Of a stretch of DNA of 64,000 nucleotides, positions 1-10,900 are shown piece by piece. The DNA comes from Sabethes cyaneus (Eukaryota; Arthropoda; Insecta; Diptera; Culicidae). The notes beneath the pieces are model-generated. The model saw only the letters and a list, made by a program, of their open reading frames with translations, ran no database searches and was not told where the DNA came from. Every line of letters begins with the position of its first letter. The first letter of the stretch is position 1. The stretch is from NCBI RefSeq assembly GCF_943734655.1, contig NC_071353.1:151046179-151110178 (forward strand), given 5' to 3'. A program made the translations under genes and the position numbers.

Positions 1-264
1 AAGTTTATGCTGTCGTTCCAAAAACTTTTTACATTTTTTCTTCGTGTTGTATGCACCGTGTAACGAATTCTAGACGTAGGTCATATAGAAGCACTTCGAT
101 TGCACTTCGTATTTTGGGATTGACCAGCGGTTCAAAAAAACATATTGTGTTTTTATTGGGAGTCCGTTTCCTATTCTCTTGCGTGAATTATGAAACCTAC
201 TTAAAACTTATTATCAAATTCAGTCGTTAGATTTCCTCAACGCAACTGCTTTTCCCTTTTCCAG
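1..264 (+). other. Intron segment of the rdgA-like gene
   Basis: AT-rich sequence without a supportable ORF, ending in a pyrimidine-rich tract and an AG acceptor at 263-264 directly before the ankyrin-coding exon. It is read as the 3' part of an intron whose upstream exons lie outside the window. Confidence 0.6.
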
Positions 265-533
265 CGGCCAAACGGCCCTCCACAAGGCGGCCAACGCGAA
301 GCGGCGCAGCATCTGCTACATGCTGGTGGCAGCCGGCGCCAGTCTGATCATACAGGACCAGAACGGGCGCACGCCGCGGCTGCTAGCGCTCGAAGCCGAG
401 GACCGCGACCTGGCGGCCTATCTCGAAAGTAAGTTTGAACAAATTTAATTTAATTTAACTTAATTTTTTCGCTTTGCTTTGCTTTGTAGATCAAGAGCAA
501 TTCCAGCTTGCCGATTACCAGAGCAGTGCGTGA
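265..533 (+). CDS. rdgA: Diacylglycerol kinase, type IV (rdgA-like), C-terminal ankyrin end, partial
   Basis: This is the 3' end of a gene continuing upstream of the window. Exon 265-428 and exon 490-533 are joined across a 61-bp intron (GTAAGT donor at 429, TTTGTAG acceptor before 490) and read in frame to a TGA at 531-533. The peptide begins with an ankyrin repeat (TALHKAANAKRR), continues with ICYMLVAAGAS and a TPRLLALEAEDRDLAAYLE segment, and ends in QLADYQSSA. This order and wording match the final ankyrin repeat of DGK zeta/iota and Drosophila rdgA (TALHKAA, LL/MLVxAGASL, DLAAYLES). Family knowledge: these kinases convert diacylglycerol to phosphatidic acid at membranes; in fly photoreceptors rdgA ends the phototransduction lipid signal. 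The kinase domain is not in the window. The assignment rests on the ankyrin tail alone, so another close DGK paralogue is possible. Confidence 0.72.
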
Positions 534-2342
534 TCCGCGGCGGTTGCCGGCGGAGCCGGAGCTGCTCCGCAGCCGAAACAACGATCGGGGAACAGAATCT
601 ACATCCGTCGATGAAACGAACCGTACCGGAACGCCACCGCCGTTTGTTATTTATTGCCTATTTATCATTAATCGTATTACTCGTGCACTGTTTTCTTTTG
701 TTTTTGTGAAAAAAAATATGGAAGATGATTTGAATTCGTTACTCTTTGAGAGGATACAACAAGTTTATATTAAGAAATAAGGATAAAGCAGGGATGTGAA
801 ACGTTCTAATTTATTATCTTCTCTAGTCCTCTAGTCAGTCGGAATATTTTTAACGAATGGTTTAACATTAATAACGGCCGGGCGCGCGCTCCGAGGAGCG
901 GCGCTCGTTTTTAGGTTGAGTTTGAGTTTTGAAAAGGCGGCCTTTTCAATCGAATATCTGCCTAAAAAGACGATAAGAATCTCACGACGGTGACGGAGTG
1001 TAGTGTGCGAAGAAGAACCAAACTGTACTGTACGGAAAAATAGTCCATTAGTCGTTGTCGGCGTCGTCGTCGTCGTAGACGACGAGACTTGTCAGATGGA
1101 TGGATGATGGTTTCACCCTCTGCTTGCTTGCTTCAGAATTGATTCAAGAAATGATTTATTGGCAGCCCCAAAAAAAGGCGGATCTGAAACCCAAAAATAC
1201 ATATCAAATCGCGCTTGTTTTGGTTTTTATCGGTTTTTCGGTCTCTCATCAAATCGTCACCGATCTTTTCATCCCACCACCGCACCTCTCCTCCATTGAC
1301 GCATTGAACAGATTCAGATAGTTCTTTAACAAGTTTCAACAATAATAAGTAGTAAATTAAACCGAAAGGAGTAGTTAGAAATTTTCCAAAGTTCATCCAA
1401 AAACGTTGTAAATAGATTGTTCTCTCTTCCAAAACAAACACCGATTTGGGTAACTTAAAAATAGAATTACAAAACAAAAAAGTTAAAAATGAGAAGGAAT
1501 TTAAAGAAGGAGATAATAAGAACAACAACAAAACTGGAGGCTCATCTCATGCAAATGAAATGGAAAAACCCCGCTCTCGACTGTGCTTAGGTGAGATACA
1601 ATGCAGAGCAGAATCATTAATAATACAATAAGCCTCGAATTTCAACAGCGAAGTTTAAACCAAAAAAAAAAAGAGAAGAAAAAATTAAAATAAAATAACT
1701 TTTTTAGGTATAGTGAGAGACGGTAAAACACGGTGCTGTCAGTTCTGCTGTGTGAATGCTGTGAGTCTGAGGCGCGCGTGCCAGTGCTTGAATCATGCAT
1801 AGTAGGCCTTGTGAAAGTTAATTTTTTGACGTTTGACGCTTCGTTTGAAATGAAAACATTCTTATACAACCTCATGGTAAAGTGAAACTTTCGTTAAATT
1901 TTCCACCCATTTTCCGAGAGAAATTAAACCAATTTAGTGTGTGACCAGAAGCAGGCTGAAACCGTGGTGTGCGCGGAAGGAAAACTGATGTCAATTATTA
2001 CAAGATAATTCGTAAGATTAGCGTAATTGGTGTAGGAGTTCAACAAGAAGAAAAAACCAAACAAAAACCAACTGAAATAATAAGATACAATGAGAAGCAT
2101 TACCGAAATACTTGAAATGTGATTTTCCTGTGAAGCAAAAATATTTAGCAAACAAACAAAAAACTGTGTGTGTCGTTAAACTTTGTACATTCTCGTGCCC
2201 GTCGCTTGAGCGGCTGTAAATAGTCTTAGCCAATAAGAGAGTAATTAATAAGCCGCTGAGAAAGTAAACATATGGAAGTGGCCACCCGTTTTTTTTCTCC
2301 TGTGGCTACCCTTTCCGGTGTTCCTCCGCCGTCGCCGCCGCA

Positions 2343-2446
2343 GAGGTTAAGCCGTTCTGTACAGAAACCCCGAAAACCAATGAGCTCTCCGCGTCTGCAA
2401 ACCTTACCGGGTTTTGCAGGGACGGATCCCGCGACTTAACCTCTCA
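2343..2446 (+). other. Nested inverted repeat in the rdgA 3' flank
   Basis: GAGGTTAAG near 2344 pairs with CTTAACCTC near 2437-2446. Inside lies a second stem, CTGCAAACC against GGGTTTTGCAG. It could fold as a branched RNA structure or be a small degraded TIR element; nothing decides between these. Confidence 0.3.
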
Positions 2447-2553
2447 GGCCACGGGCAGGGAAGACGAAAAACTCGGAAAAGGTTGCTCGAAGAAAAGTTT
2501 AAAACCAGGCCAAATTAAATTACTTAAATTACTTTTCAACACAGATTTGGAGC

Positions 2554-2608
2554 AATAGTTCGCAGCAAAGTCTTCGTGCCCCTAGACTTTGCCGTTGCTC
2601 GAACTATT
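2554..2608 (+). other. 55-nt imperfect hairpin, pre-miRNA-sized
   Basis: AATAGTTCG followed by CAGCAAAGTCT (2554-2573) pairs with AGACTTTGCCG and CGAACTATT (2584-2608) across a loop of about 10 nt, with a small bulge in the 3' arm. It lies in the putative 3' UTR. The size fits a short miRNA precursor or a UTR structural element, but no seed is recognised. Confidence 0.3.
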
Positions 2609-2746
2609 CTCTGCCCTCACAATTCGGTCGCCATCCTCCCCTCCGGGAAAAACAAAATGGTTGTGAACTTTTGCCCTCGCTCTTTTCCCTCTGCGAGGGA
2701 ACAAAGGGAGTCGGTAAAAGTTCGCTGCACCGCGCATGGACCAATC

Positions 2747-2773
2747 CGACGACGACGACGACGTCGTCGTCGT
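2747..2773 (+). repeat. Self-complementary GAC/GTC microsatellite
   Basis: A run of GAC units switches into GTC units at an ACGT centre, giving a perfect palindromic trinucleotide repeat that would fold back on itself. A smaller GTC-rich patch occurs near 1060-1085. Confidence 0.6.
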
Positions 2774-4630
2774 AATTAATTGCCCTCGCAAACTGAATTG
2801 AACTGTTCTATTTTTGGTGGACTTATAAAACGGTTATAATAGAAGTTCTAACGATATTAACGATAATAAGATGAAGGAATGCCTTCTTTAGCGTCTCAGA
2901 TTTAGTGAAAACAAAAGGGTAGCAATGTGTGATAAGCGTGTGTACAGAGTAAAATCAACTTTTCCGTAGGGTAAAAGCTAATGACAATCGTTAATCGACC
3001 TGCGGTCGAAATCAACACACTCAATCATCCAAGTAGGCCATAAAACGCGTTCGTTTTGTTTTCGTTTTTCGTCAACATTTTCGTTTCGAGCAAGAGCAAA
3101 AGAAGCCAAAACAGATCGAAGCATGCGGGGTGAAACTGACATCTGACATGTCTGCGACAGCGAATTCGCACCCCCCGCGAAACAGAAAAACCAAACTCCA
3201 AAACATGACTCTAAACTAATATAAAACATGTGATCTACTTAGATGTGAATGTTATCTCTTCCTGAAGCAAAAGAAGAAAAAAAAACAAAAGCTGAAGCAG
3301 AATTAAAGGTAAATTAAAACAATCAAATCTGACAGCATTCTGACAAACCGCCATCTTCTGTACATAACCAACAAAAAAACCAAGCAAAAAAAAAAGAACC
3401 AGCAATTTTTAAAAGCACATTTTTTGAGCTCTAGCAACAGCAAAAATCGTCACTCCGTTTCGAAAAAAAAGAAAGGTTAAAATAATACTCGTCGATTTTA
3501 TCCGTTTTCGTTTTCTAAAATCAAACAAAATCACTTAAATCTCATTCACCTTTAGGTGCCACAATGCACGACAAAAATATAAATAATTAACGAAGAAACT
3601 GGAGAAAAAACTGCAATTGTAGAACCAAAAAAAAATACAAAAGAAGAAAACCTAAGTTAGAACAATATCACAAAACAACACAACACAACATAACACAAGT
3701 ACTGCGCTAGTATTTTAGACAGCGAGAAAGAGAAAAAAATGGTTACACAATTGAAAAGATTTAAAATGAAACTTACTAAGCAAAACTTACCTAAATTAGT
3801 GTGTAAAGGAGCTAGGATAAAGGGTCCAAAAACCGTAGTTGAAAGTCAGTAAATTAAACTAAAAACTTAAAGTAATCGAGTTCCCCCTCACCCCACCCGC
3901 GTAAAATTAGTCTCACACAAACCAGAAACCAACAGAACTATTTTTGGGACTAGCATATTTTGTACAGCCACGTAAAACCACGTTGTTCCTTACTCCCCAA
4001 TCACACCACAACATCAACCTAACAACTAACAGAACAGACCAACTAACTAAGGATACTAAGCGAGCACTTTTTCCAGCAGTTTTTGACTTAAAATGAAACA
4101 CTTTTAGAGCAGATGCTGTCAGAAGCCACCCCCTGTAGGCACCATTACCCTTCCCATACACACACATACTCCCCCTCGAGTAAAGAAACATTCCACACAA
4201 TTCTGCTACATAAGAGTATACTCTCACCTCTACTAACTAAGTAGGCTAATTAATCTGTTGATAATTGTTGAACAACTCTGTTTTTTTTTGTTTCAAACTT
4301 ATTTAAATTGAGCACCCTTTCCCCTCACCCCTTCCGCTTCACCTTCACCTTCACCACCCCCTCTAGGTTTAAGGTTACTGTTAAAGATTCCCCCTTGCTT
4401 TCTCACCTCAAGGGGGCAACGCACCGACACTCACGCTGAAGCCTTTTTCTGAAGATTTTCTCCCACAACACAAATAGATACACACTGTAGTGAAGTAAGA
4501 GTAGACAAACAAACAACCGAGCAACCCCCAACTTACAGTGTACCTTACGCGGATGTAAACATTTTTCTTTCTACCAGTTAATTTATTCAATAGAAAATTA
4601 AAGCATCATTCGTATATTTCCTAATTCTGA

Positions 4631-4659
4631 TGATAATAATAATAATAATAATAATAATA
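4631..4659. repeat. (ATA)n microsatellite
   Basis: Uninterrupted TAA/ATA trinucleotide run in the rdgA downstream flank. Confidence 0.85.
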
Positions 4660-4897
4660 CAAATGAAGCAAGTTTAGCAATAGTCTAAAAGCACTCGAAA
4701 AACTCTACTCAGCCACAGAGGCAAGAACATACAGAAAAAATAAAAAGGGAATTTTTGCAGTTTAGGGCCATCAACATCGAGACATCACAACCGACAACAG
4801 AGAACAACAAACAAACAAACAAACTACTGTTACTGTTATCTACTACTACTACTACTTCTATTACTACTACCACCACTACAACTATATATCAAGATAA

Positions 4898-4903
4898 AAT
4901 AAA
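4898..4903 (+). terminator. Candidate poly(A) signal AATAAA
   Basis: Canonical AATAAA near the end of the A-rich tract that follows the rdgA stop. The next 100 bp change character to a G-rich then C-rich patch (4965-5000). It is one of several possible signals. Confidence 0.35.
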
Positions 4904-5447
4904 TAATGTAAACTCTTGAATCTCACTAATTCGAAGAATGTTTTTAGTTCAGTTCAGTGAAGTTTGGGGGGGGGATGGGGAGCCCCTCCCCGCCCCTCAT
5001 CCGCTTGTTATTGCAGGTAGAGCATAAAAGAACTGCCACTGATGGCTGCCCCTCGATGGCGTCGGTTGAAAATGGATGATCAAAGTAGTCGGCGTAAAGG
5101 TAAATTATGCTTCAATCACTCCATCCATTGATTGTCAGATTAGTGAAAGTAACATACTGTTGTGTGGTTTCCGATTGTCTTTTTCAGAGTGTGATTGACG
5201 TTGAAGTAACTATCAACGAGAGGAACAACTTGCACAATTTGTTGATCGTATGTATCTTGGTGTCAGCTAAGTTGCCAGTTCTATCCGATCGTGACTGGCG
5301 GGGAACAGTGTTCGTTTCAAGGCGAAGGATTAAGTAGCTATTGAATAATCAACCTGAAAATAGGAGATTAAAAATTCTGGATCATGCACGGAAACATTTA
5401 TCGAATGATAGCTAGTACTGGAAACAGAACGGTAAGTTTATTTTTAA

Positions 5448-6120
5448 CTAGCTGATTGCCCGATCTTATTCGGGGTCCCTTTGCTTTGCACAGTCGATTG
5501 TACATCTGTTATCGTAACGAAAATTCTCATAATGCAGGAAACAAATCTCTTTTTCTTCATTTGAATGTATCTACTCCCTTTGACAGTTCCCCTCCTGTAG
5601 TCTCCCAGCCACTTGTAAATCTGTCTTCTTCACAGTAATCCCTCTGAACCTCCCCCTCGTTAATGGCCACCCTATTCCCCCTTTCAGAAATCCAGTCACT
5701 TGTACAACTGCTATCTTTCCAAATGCAAAAGAAATGCACCCCTTTACCCATTTGAACCCTCCACCCAGTCCGCTCCCCTTGCGGCCAACTTCTGTCTATG
5801 CATCGGTTTGCTCAATGAAAATCCCTACAGCGGAAACGAAACATCCTCTTCGGTGGAACCCCTGCTCTTTTCTCACAGTCACTTGCACAATTGCAATCGG
5901 TCTAAATGCAAGCGAAGCGACCTAACAAGGATGTTGGGGACCTCCCCCGCCCCTTTCGTCAATCCTTCAGTGCTGATTCCCTTATGTCTAGTAACATGTG
6001 TGGTGTCAAGTTTAAAGAAAAACCGTTCAGGCGTTTCGGAGTTATGACCTCTTTCCCCCTCCACTTTGATAGGGACCCCTCCCAGACCAGTGTCAGCCAG
6101 TCTTGAAGCCAACAAGAGAG
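5448..6120 (+). repeat. Interspersed repeat family A (tagctgattgcccgat type), copy 1
   Basis: The copy starts with CTAGCTGATTGCCCGATC. Internally it has about three diverged units of roughly 100-180 bp, each with CACTTGTACAA and CCAAATGCAA-type motifs and C-rich patches, and it finishes near CGTTCAGGCGTTTCGGAG. An inverted second copy is at 13779-14071. It encodes nothing recognisable and looks like a short non-autonomous element or LINE tail. Confidence 0.65.
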
Positions 6121-6744
6121 GGGTTTTATAAATTGGTGATGAGTCGATAGAGCACTCAGCTTGTTAGTGCTGGCAATCAACACGCCTCAACCACCGGATT
6201 TTGTGTTATAGTATTCTGCTTCTGCTATAGTATGTTTCTAAAAACGAAAAATGCGCTCCCGAGTAACTGTTACCATTGAAACGAATTCATCGTTCTTCGA
6301 CATTACTACCGCAATAAAAAAAAAAGTCCACGTGGTCCGAGTGGTTGGATCGACGGACGTAGCCAGAAATGTATCGTGGGGGTGGGGGGGGCTGGTCTTA
6401 CAAAAAAAATCTAACATAGCCTAACCTTAAGGAGTTTATTCAGGAAATGGGGAATTATTTTCAGGTAAACACATTTTCAGGTAGAAACATCCATTAGAAT
6501 TTGATCCTTTTGTATCGACAGACTTCGCAGCCGGTTATTAAATTACAGAACAATTACAAGGCTAGTGTAATGATCCTACTGGCTGTATAGCAGCATCGCC
6601 CAGCCGACATTCTAATATACGACTGGCTTGTCAAACCAACATCGAACCCCGAAGCTAACTGGGCGGGTCAATTAGAAGCTAAATTAAGTGTTCTTCATTT
6701 GACAAAAAAATTGAAATGAACCAACAGAAGAAGGCCAATGTTAA

Positions 6745-7895
6745 AATTTTGCCTTCCAGTTGGTATTGAGATACGACGTTTGTTTGAATCTCAGCTGGGA
6801 AAGGCTGTTAACACTGTTAGAGTCCATAGGATCGAGTCTCTTCGAGGTACGGCGGGGGTCGAAACAAGCTGACAGATCATCCCGCATGCTTCTTAACATC
6901 GCTCTTAAGGCGGGCTTCATGAGGGCCCGCGGAATTACGGACCAGATGTTTACCACAGATCTTGCAGAAATGTTGGGAGGATAACGAATTCACGCATCAC
7001 ATCTTTATTGATTTCAAAGCAACATACGATACAGTCGATCTAGACCAGCTATGGCAGATAATGCACGAACACTTGCCACAACTGATCAGACCTTTGGATC
7101 GAGTGATGTGTTTCGTGTGCATCTCGGCGATACTTTCGAGTTCCTTTGAGACACGGCGAAGGTTGCGACAAGGTGACGGTATCGCACTAGAGGGTGTGAT
7201 CCGATGAAAGCGAAGTCTAAGAGGAGTGGGATAAACATAAATTCGCGTTGAAGACAAAATACATGAAAGAAAGAGACTCAAAGGAAACAAACGCGTGCTT
7301 CCCGCGGACGGTACGCGCCCTTGTCATGTTCGAGCGGGAAAGTACTGCGGACGATATATGGCGGAGTACAAAATAAAAGCGAAGAGTAGCGGAGCCATAT
7401 GCATCACGAGCTGCAAGCCTTGTTTGGAGAGATTGCCATTTTCAGCTGGTGAAAGTCAGTAGGCTACAGTGCGACGAAAACAGTTCTCTTTAAGGTGAAA
7501 TTAGTCGTAATTGATTCTGCCAATTCCGAAAGCAGTTTTTTTGTTTGAAAATTCTGTTCATGAAAATATATTCGCTGTGCTCAGATTGGCAAGAAGAGTG
7601 CAGTATTTACATTTTCATGAACAGAATCCCACTTTTGGGCTGAAAAACTGCTTCCTAAATTGGGCTCCGACGAAAAGTTAATGACTGGTAGTTTCCCGTT
7701 AGCAACTGCACCAGTATCAGGAACAGGGAGGCTCAAAGTGCAAGATGGGTCGACCAGGTCGAAAGTGAGTTGCGACTTCTGAGACTGGAAAATTGGCGAC
7801 GAGTGGCCCAAGATGGAGTTGAATGGAGACGACTGCTTAAAACAGCATGACCCGGGGTGGTTACTAGGCTACTAATGACGACGACAATTACGCGT
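6745..7895 (+). pseudogene. RTE-clade LINE reverse transcriptase remnant
   Basis: Translations in several frames give RTE-type reverse transcriptase blocks: TTDQ-type GITDQMFT, then HHIFIDFKATYDTVD with DQLWQIM, ETRRRLRQGDG and ALEGVIR (about 6930-7207). A C-terminal block follows (ARWVDQVESELRLL then ENWRRVAQDG, about 7740-7840). The reading frame is broken by stops and frameshifts. A LLNIALKAGFM segment precedes the FIDFKA block, whereas in intact RTE proteins LFNIALEG follows it, so the copy is also rearranged. Confidence 0.75.
7520..7665. repeat. Short inverted repeat inside the 6.35-8.30 kb element
   Basis: A 17-bp perfect arm, ATTCTGTTCATGAAAAT at 7551-7567, is repeated inverted at 7611-7627. 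Imperfect pairing extends outward through AAGCAGTTTTT on both sides. It looks like a small fold-back or MITE remnant. Confidence 0.5.
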
Positions 7896-8313
7896 ATGCG
7901 ATGCCTAGTGAGAAAGAAAATATCTGCGCAGTGGGAACATGTACACTGAACTTTTTTCCGGTTTTAAAATTCCAATGGGGAAAATGTCTGGAGGGGGCCT
8001 ACAGAATTCTGGAGGGGGCCTGGTACACCAGACTTTTTAATTTTTTGAATAAATAAAACTGCGACTGTAGAAAAGTCTGGGAAATGAGCGACGCAGGATA
8101 ACAAGATGAAGTTGGAAAGAGTTTAAAACAGTACGAACCATCTCGGTTCTAAGCTGCTGACGATGACGAGGATCGTATAGTCAATCCCGATAATTTTTCT
8201 GTGCTCTAAACACCTGGCTGTGAAATTTCAAGCTTGAACATGTAGAACAAATTTTCTTCTTGGGGGGGTTTGAACCCCCCCCCCCCCCCCGTCGCTACGC
8301 CCATGGTTGGATC

Positions 8314-8431
8314 ACATTTTGGACAAGATTGCAGACCAAATTTTGAATCAGCTTTTAAACAGGTTTTGATCAAGACTTCAGCTTGATTTTGAACCAGATT
8401 GTGAACCAGTTTTGAACCATTTTTATATCAT
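8314..8431 (+). repeat. Degenerate minisatellite W (GACCAGATTTTG type)
   Basis: Units of about 12-15 bp of the form TTTTGRACCAGAT are repeated with many substitutions. The same sequence type resumes directly after the inserted repeat at 10370, so the repeat split an existing array. Confidence 0.6.
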
Positions 8432-10369
8432 ACTAGCTGACCCGACAAACTTCGTATTGCCACAAATTAACCTATGTTGTACATAAATCATGAATCTCGG
8501 ATGATCTTTATCACAATCTCGAGTTTTGCAAGCCCCCCAGTGGGCGGCGCTTCCGACGGCGGGTCACCGGCAACACTCGCGACCGTCTCGTCCTGAATGA
8601 TCTAGTGTTACTATAGATAGTTTTTGTGATCTTGTATTGACTAATGTTTTATGGAAGAGTCTCGAATTTCTCGAGTTGGATTAGTTTTTGAGTTTCGCAA
8701 AAATTTCAGTTTTATTTGTATGAGAGTCCATATCCCCCTACCACAGGGGTGAGAGGTCTCTAACTATCATAAAATAAATTCAAGACTCAAAAATCTCTCA
8801 CATGCTAAATTTGGTTCCATTTGCTTGATTAGTACTCAAATTATAAGGAAATTTGTATTTCATTTGTATGGGAGCCCACCCTCTTAAAAGGGAAAGGGGT
8901 CGTAATACACCACAGAAAAAAAATTCTGCCATCTAAAACTCTCACATGCCAAATTTGGTTCCATTTGCTTGATTAGTTCTAAAGTTATGAGCAAATTTGT
9001 ATTTCGTTTGAATGGGAGCCCCCCCCCCTCCTAAAAAGGTAAGAAGTCCTAATTCATAATGGGAAAAATGGTTGCCTCCAAAAACACCCACATGCCAAAT
9101 ATGGTTCCATTTGCTTGATTAGTTCTCGAATTATGAGGAAATTTGTATTTCATTTGTGTAGAAGCCCCCCCTCTTGAAGTGTGGAAGGATCCTAATTCAC
9201 CGTAGAAAATATTTTTGCCTCCAAAAACCTCCACATGCCGAATTTGGTTCTATTTGCTTGATTAGTTCTCGAGATATGGGGAAATTTGTATTTCATTTGT
9301 ATTGGAGCCCCCCCTCCTAATGTGGGAAGAGGTCCTAATTCATCACAGAAAAAATTCTTGCCTCCAAAAACACCTACACGCCAAATTTGGTTCCATTTGC
9401 TGGATTAGTTCTCGAGTTGTGAGGAAATTTGTATTTCGTTTGTATAGGACCCCCCCTCCTAAAGTGGGGAGGGGTCCTAATTCACCATAGAAAATTTTCT
9501 TGCTCTCAAAAACCTTCACATGCCAAATTTGGTTGCATTTGCTTGATTAGTTCTCGAGTTATGAGGAAATTTGTATGGAAGCCCCCTCTTTTAAAGGGGA
9601 GAGGAGTTACAATTCCCCTTATAAAGAGGGAGGGGTCTCAATTTACCATAGAATAAATTCTTGTCACCGAAAACACCCACATGCCAAATTTGGTTCTATT
9701 TGCTTGATTAGTTCTCGAGTTATGAGGAAATTTGTATTTCATTTGTATAGGAGCCCCCCCTCCTAAAGTGGGGAGAGGTTCTTATTCATCATAGAAAAAA
9801 TTCTTGCCTCCAAAAACACCTACATGCCAAATTTGGTTCCATTTGCTGGATTAGCTCTCGAGTTATATGGAAATTTGTATTTCGTTTGTATAGGAGCCCC
9901 CCCCCCACTTAAAGTGGGGAGGGGTCCCAATTCATCATAGAAAAAAATTTTGTCTCCAAAAACACACACATGCCAAATTTGGTTCCATTTGCTTGATTAG
10001 TTCTCGAGTTATGAGGAAATTTGTATGGAAACCCCCCGCTTAAAGGGGAGAGGAGTTATAATTCCCCTTATAAAGAGGGGAGGGGTCTCAAATTACCCTA
10101 GAATAAATTCTTGTCACCGAAAACACCCACATGCCAAATTTGGTTCTATTTGCTTGATTAGTTCTCGAGTTATGCAGAAATTTGTGTTTCATTTGTATGG
10201 GAGCCCCCCCTCTTAGTGGGGGGAGGGCTCTCTAACCATCACTAAAACCTTTCCTGGCCCCAAAAACCTCTACATGCAAATTTTCACGCCGATTGGTTCA
10301 GTAGTTTTTGATTCTATCAGGAACACAGGACAGACAGACAGACAGAAATCCTTCTTTATAGGTATAGAT
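8432..10369 (+). repeat. Interspersed repeat family B, copy 1, with 11-unit internal tandem array
   Basis: The copy begins ACTAGCTGACCCGACAAAC and ends with (CAGA)n then AAATCC...TATAGGTATAGAT, a terminus style widespread in arthropod interspersed repeats. Positions about 8670-10270 hold 11 tandem units of about 140-165 bp, each with GCTTGATTAGTTCTCGAG, an AAATTTGTATTTC tract, a C7-C10 run, a GGGGAGGGG patch and CACATGCCAAATTTGGTTCC. Units near 9575 and 10025 share a second deletion/insertion variant, showing higher-order duplication. Related copies lie at 18671-19785 and, inverted, at 62900-63238. No coding capacity is seen. Confidence 0.75.
8528..8605 (+). repeat. GC-rich module M shared between repeat families
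   Basis: A block around GGCGCTTCCGACGGCGGGTC followed by a CACTCGC segment and CCTGAATGATCTAG. The same module recurs at 19140-19205 inside family B copy 2 and inverted at 53865-53957 and 54178-54257 in an otherwise different repeat. Confidence 0.65.
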
Positions 10370-10900
10370 TTTGGACCAGAACCTGAACTTGGACTAGATA
10401 TTAAAATAAGCTCCAAAAACTTCAGTCTTTTACATTTTGGATTAGATTTTAGTTCAGATTTTGGATTAAATTATGAACTAGATTTAGAGCCAGATTTTAG
10501 TCCAGATTTAAAGGTATGGACTAGATTCTAGACCAAATTTGAAATCAGACTAAACCAGACTTCGGACCATATTTTTGATCAGATTTTGGATCACATTTTT
10601 TGTAAGATGTTTGATCATACTTTGAACTAGATTTTGAATCAGATTTTGTACCAGTCCTTAGACCATATTTTGAACCACATTTTTAATCATATTTTGGACC
10701 AGATTCCGATCCGTATTTAGGATCTGATTGTGGATCAGTTTTTAAACGAGACTAGATTGTGTCTGCACCTAGACTAGATTGTGGGTTTGGGCCAGATTGC
10801 AGATCTAGACCACATTTTAGACTTGGACTATGTTCTGAGCTGGTTGAAAATTTTCATTTGCTGGGTTTAGATCTGAAATGAACTCAATACTGGACTAGAC
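10370..10900 (+). repeat. Degenerate minisatellite W, long run
   Basis: Continuation of the GACCAGATTTTG array with variants such as GAACTAGATTT and GGATCAGATTT. It ends near 10838 with a block GCTGGTTGAAAATTTT plus TGCTGGGT that is repeated at the end of the W run at 12966, so the two runs share a common boundary sequence. Confidence 0.6.

Larger units (their letters stand above)
534..4920 (+). other. Probable long 3' UTR / downstream flank of the rdgA-like gene
   Basis: There is no supportable coding sequence on either strand. The stretch is A-rich on the + strand with CA-, GAC- and ATA-rich patches, many AAAAC runs, and no recognisable transposon. Candidate poly(A) signals occur repeatedly, for example about 1689-1694 and 4898-4903. 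A continuous single-copy A-rich tract directly after a stop codon fits a long UTR, but the transcript end cannot be fixed from sequence. Confidence 0.4.
6342..8313. mobile_element. TIR element (6352-8304) with 9-10 bp target duplication, carrying an RTE remnant
   Basis: The direct repeat TGGTTGGATC occurs at 6342-6351 and again at 8304-8313. Between the copies the left end reads GACGGACGTAGCCAG and then a G-run; the right end, read on the other strand, reads ATGGGCGTAGCGAC and then a G-run, giving imperfect terminal inverted repeats ending in C/G homopolymers. A 9-10 bp duplication with such ends suggests a Mutator-like or other cut-and-paste DNA element. The interior has no transposase and holds a decayed RTE fragment. 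Confidence 0.55.

Noticed and set aside
5018..5100. Possible exon after TTATTGCAG with a GTAAAT donor (MAAPRWRRLKMDDQSSRRK or a frame ending VENG)
   Set aside because: Neither phase joins sensibly to the rdgA exon at 428, and no partner exon or homology is seen.
8670..10270. Regularly spaced tandem units considered as a CRISPR-like array
   Set aside because: Units are contiguous diverged repeats of about 150 bp with no unique spacers, inside an interspersed repeat of an insect genome.
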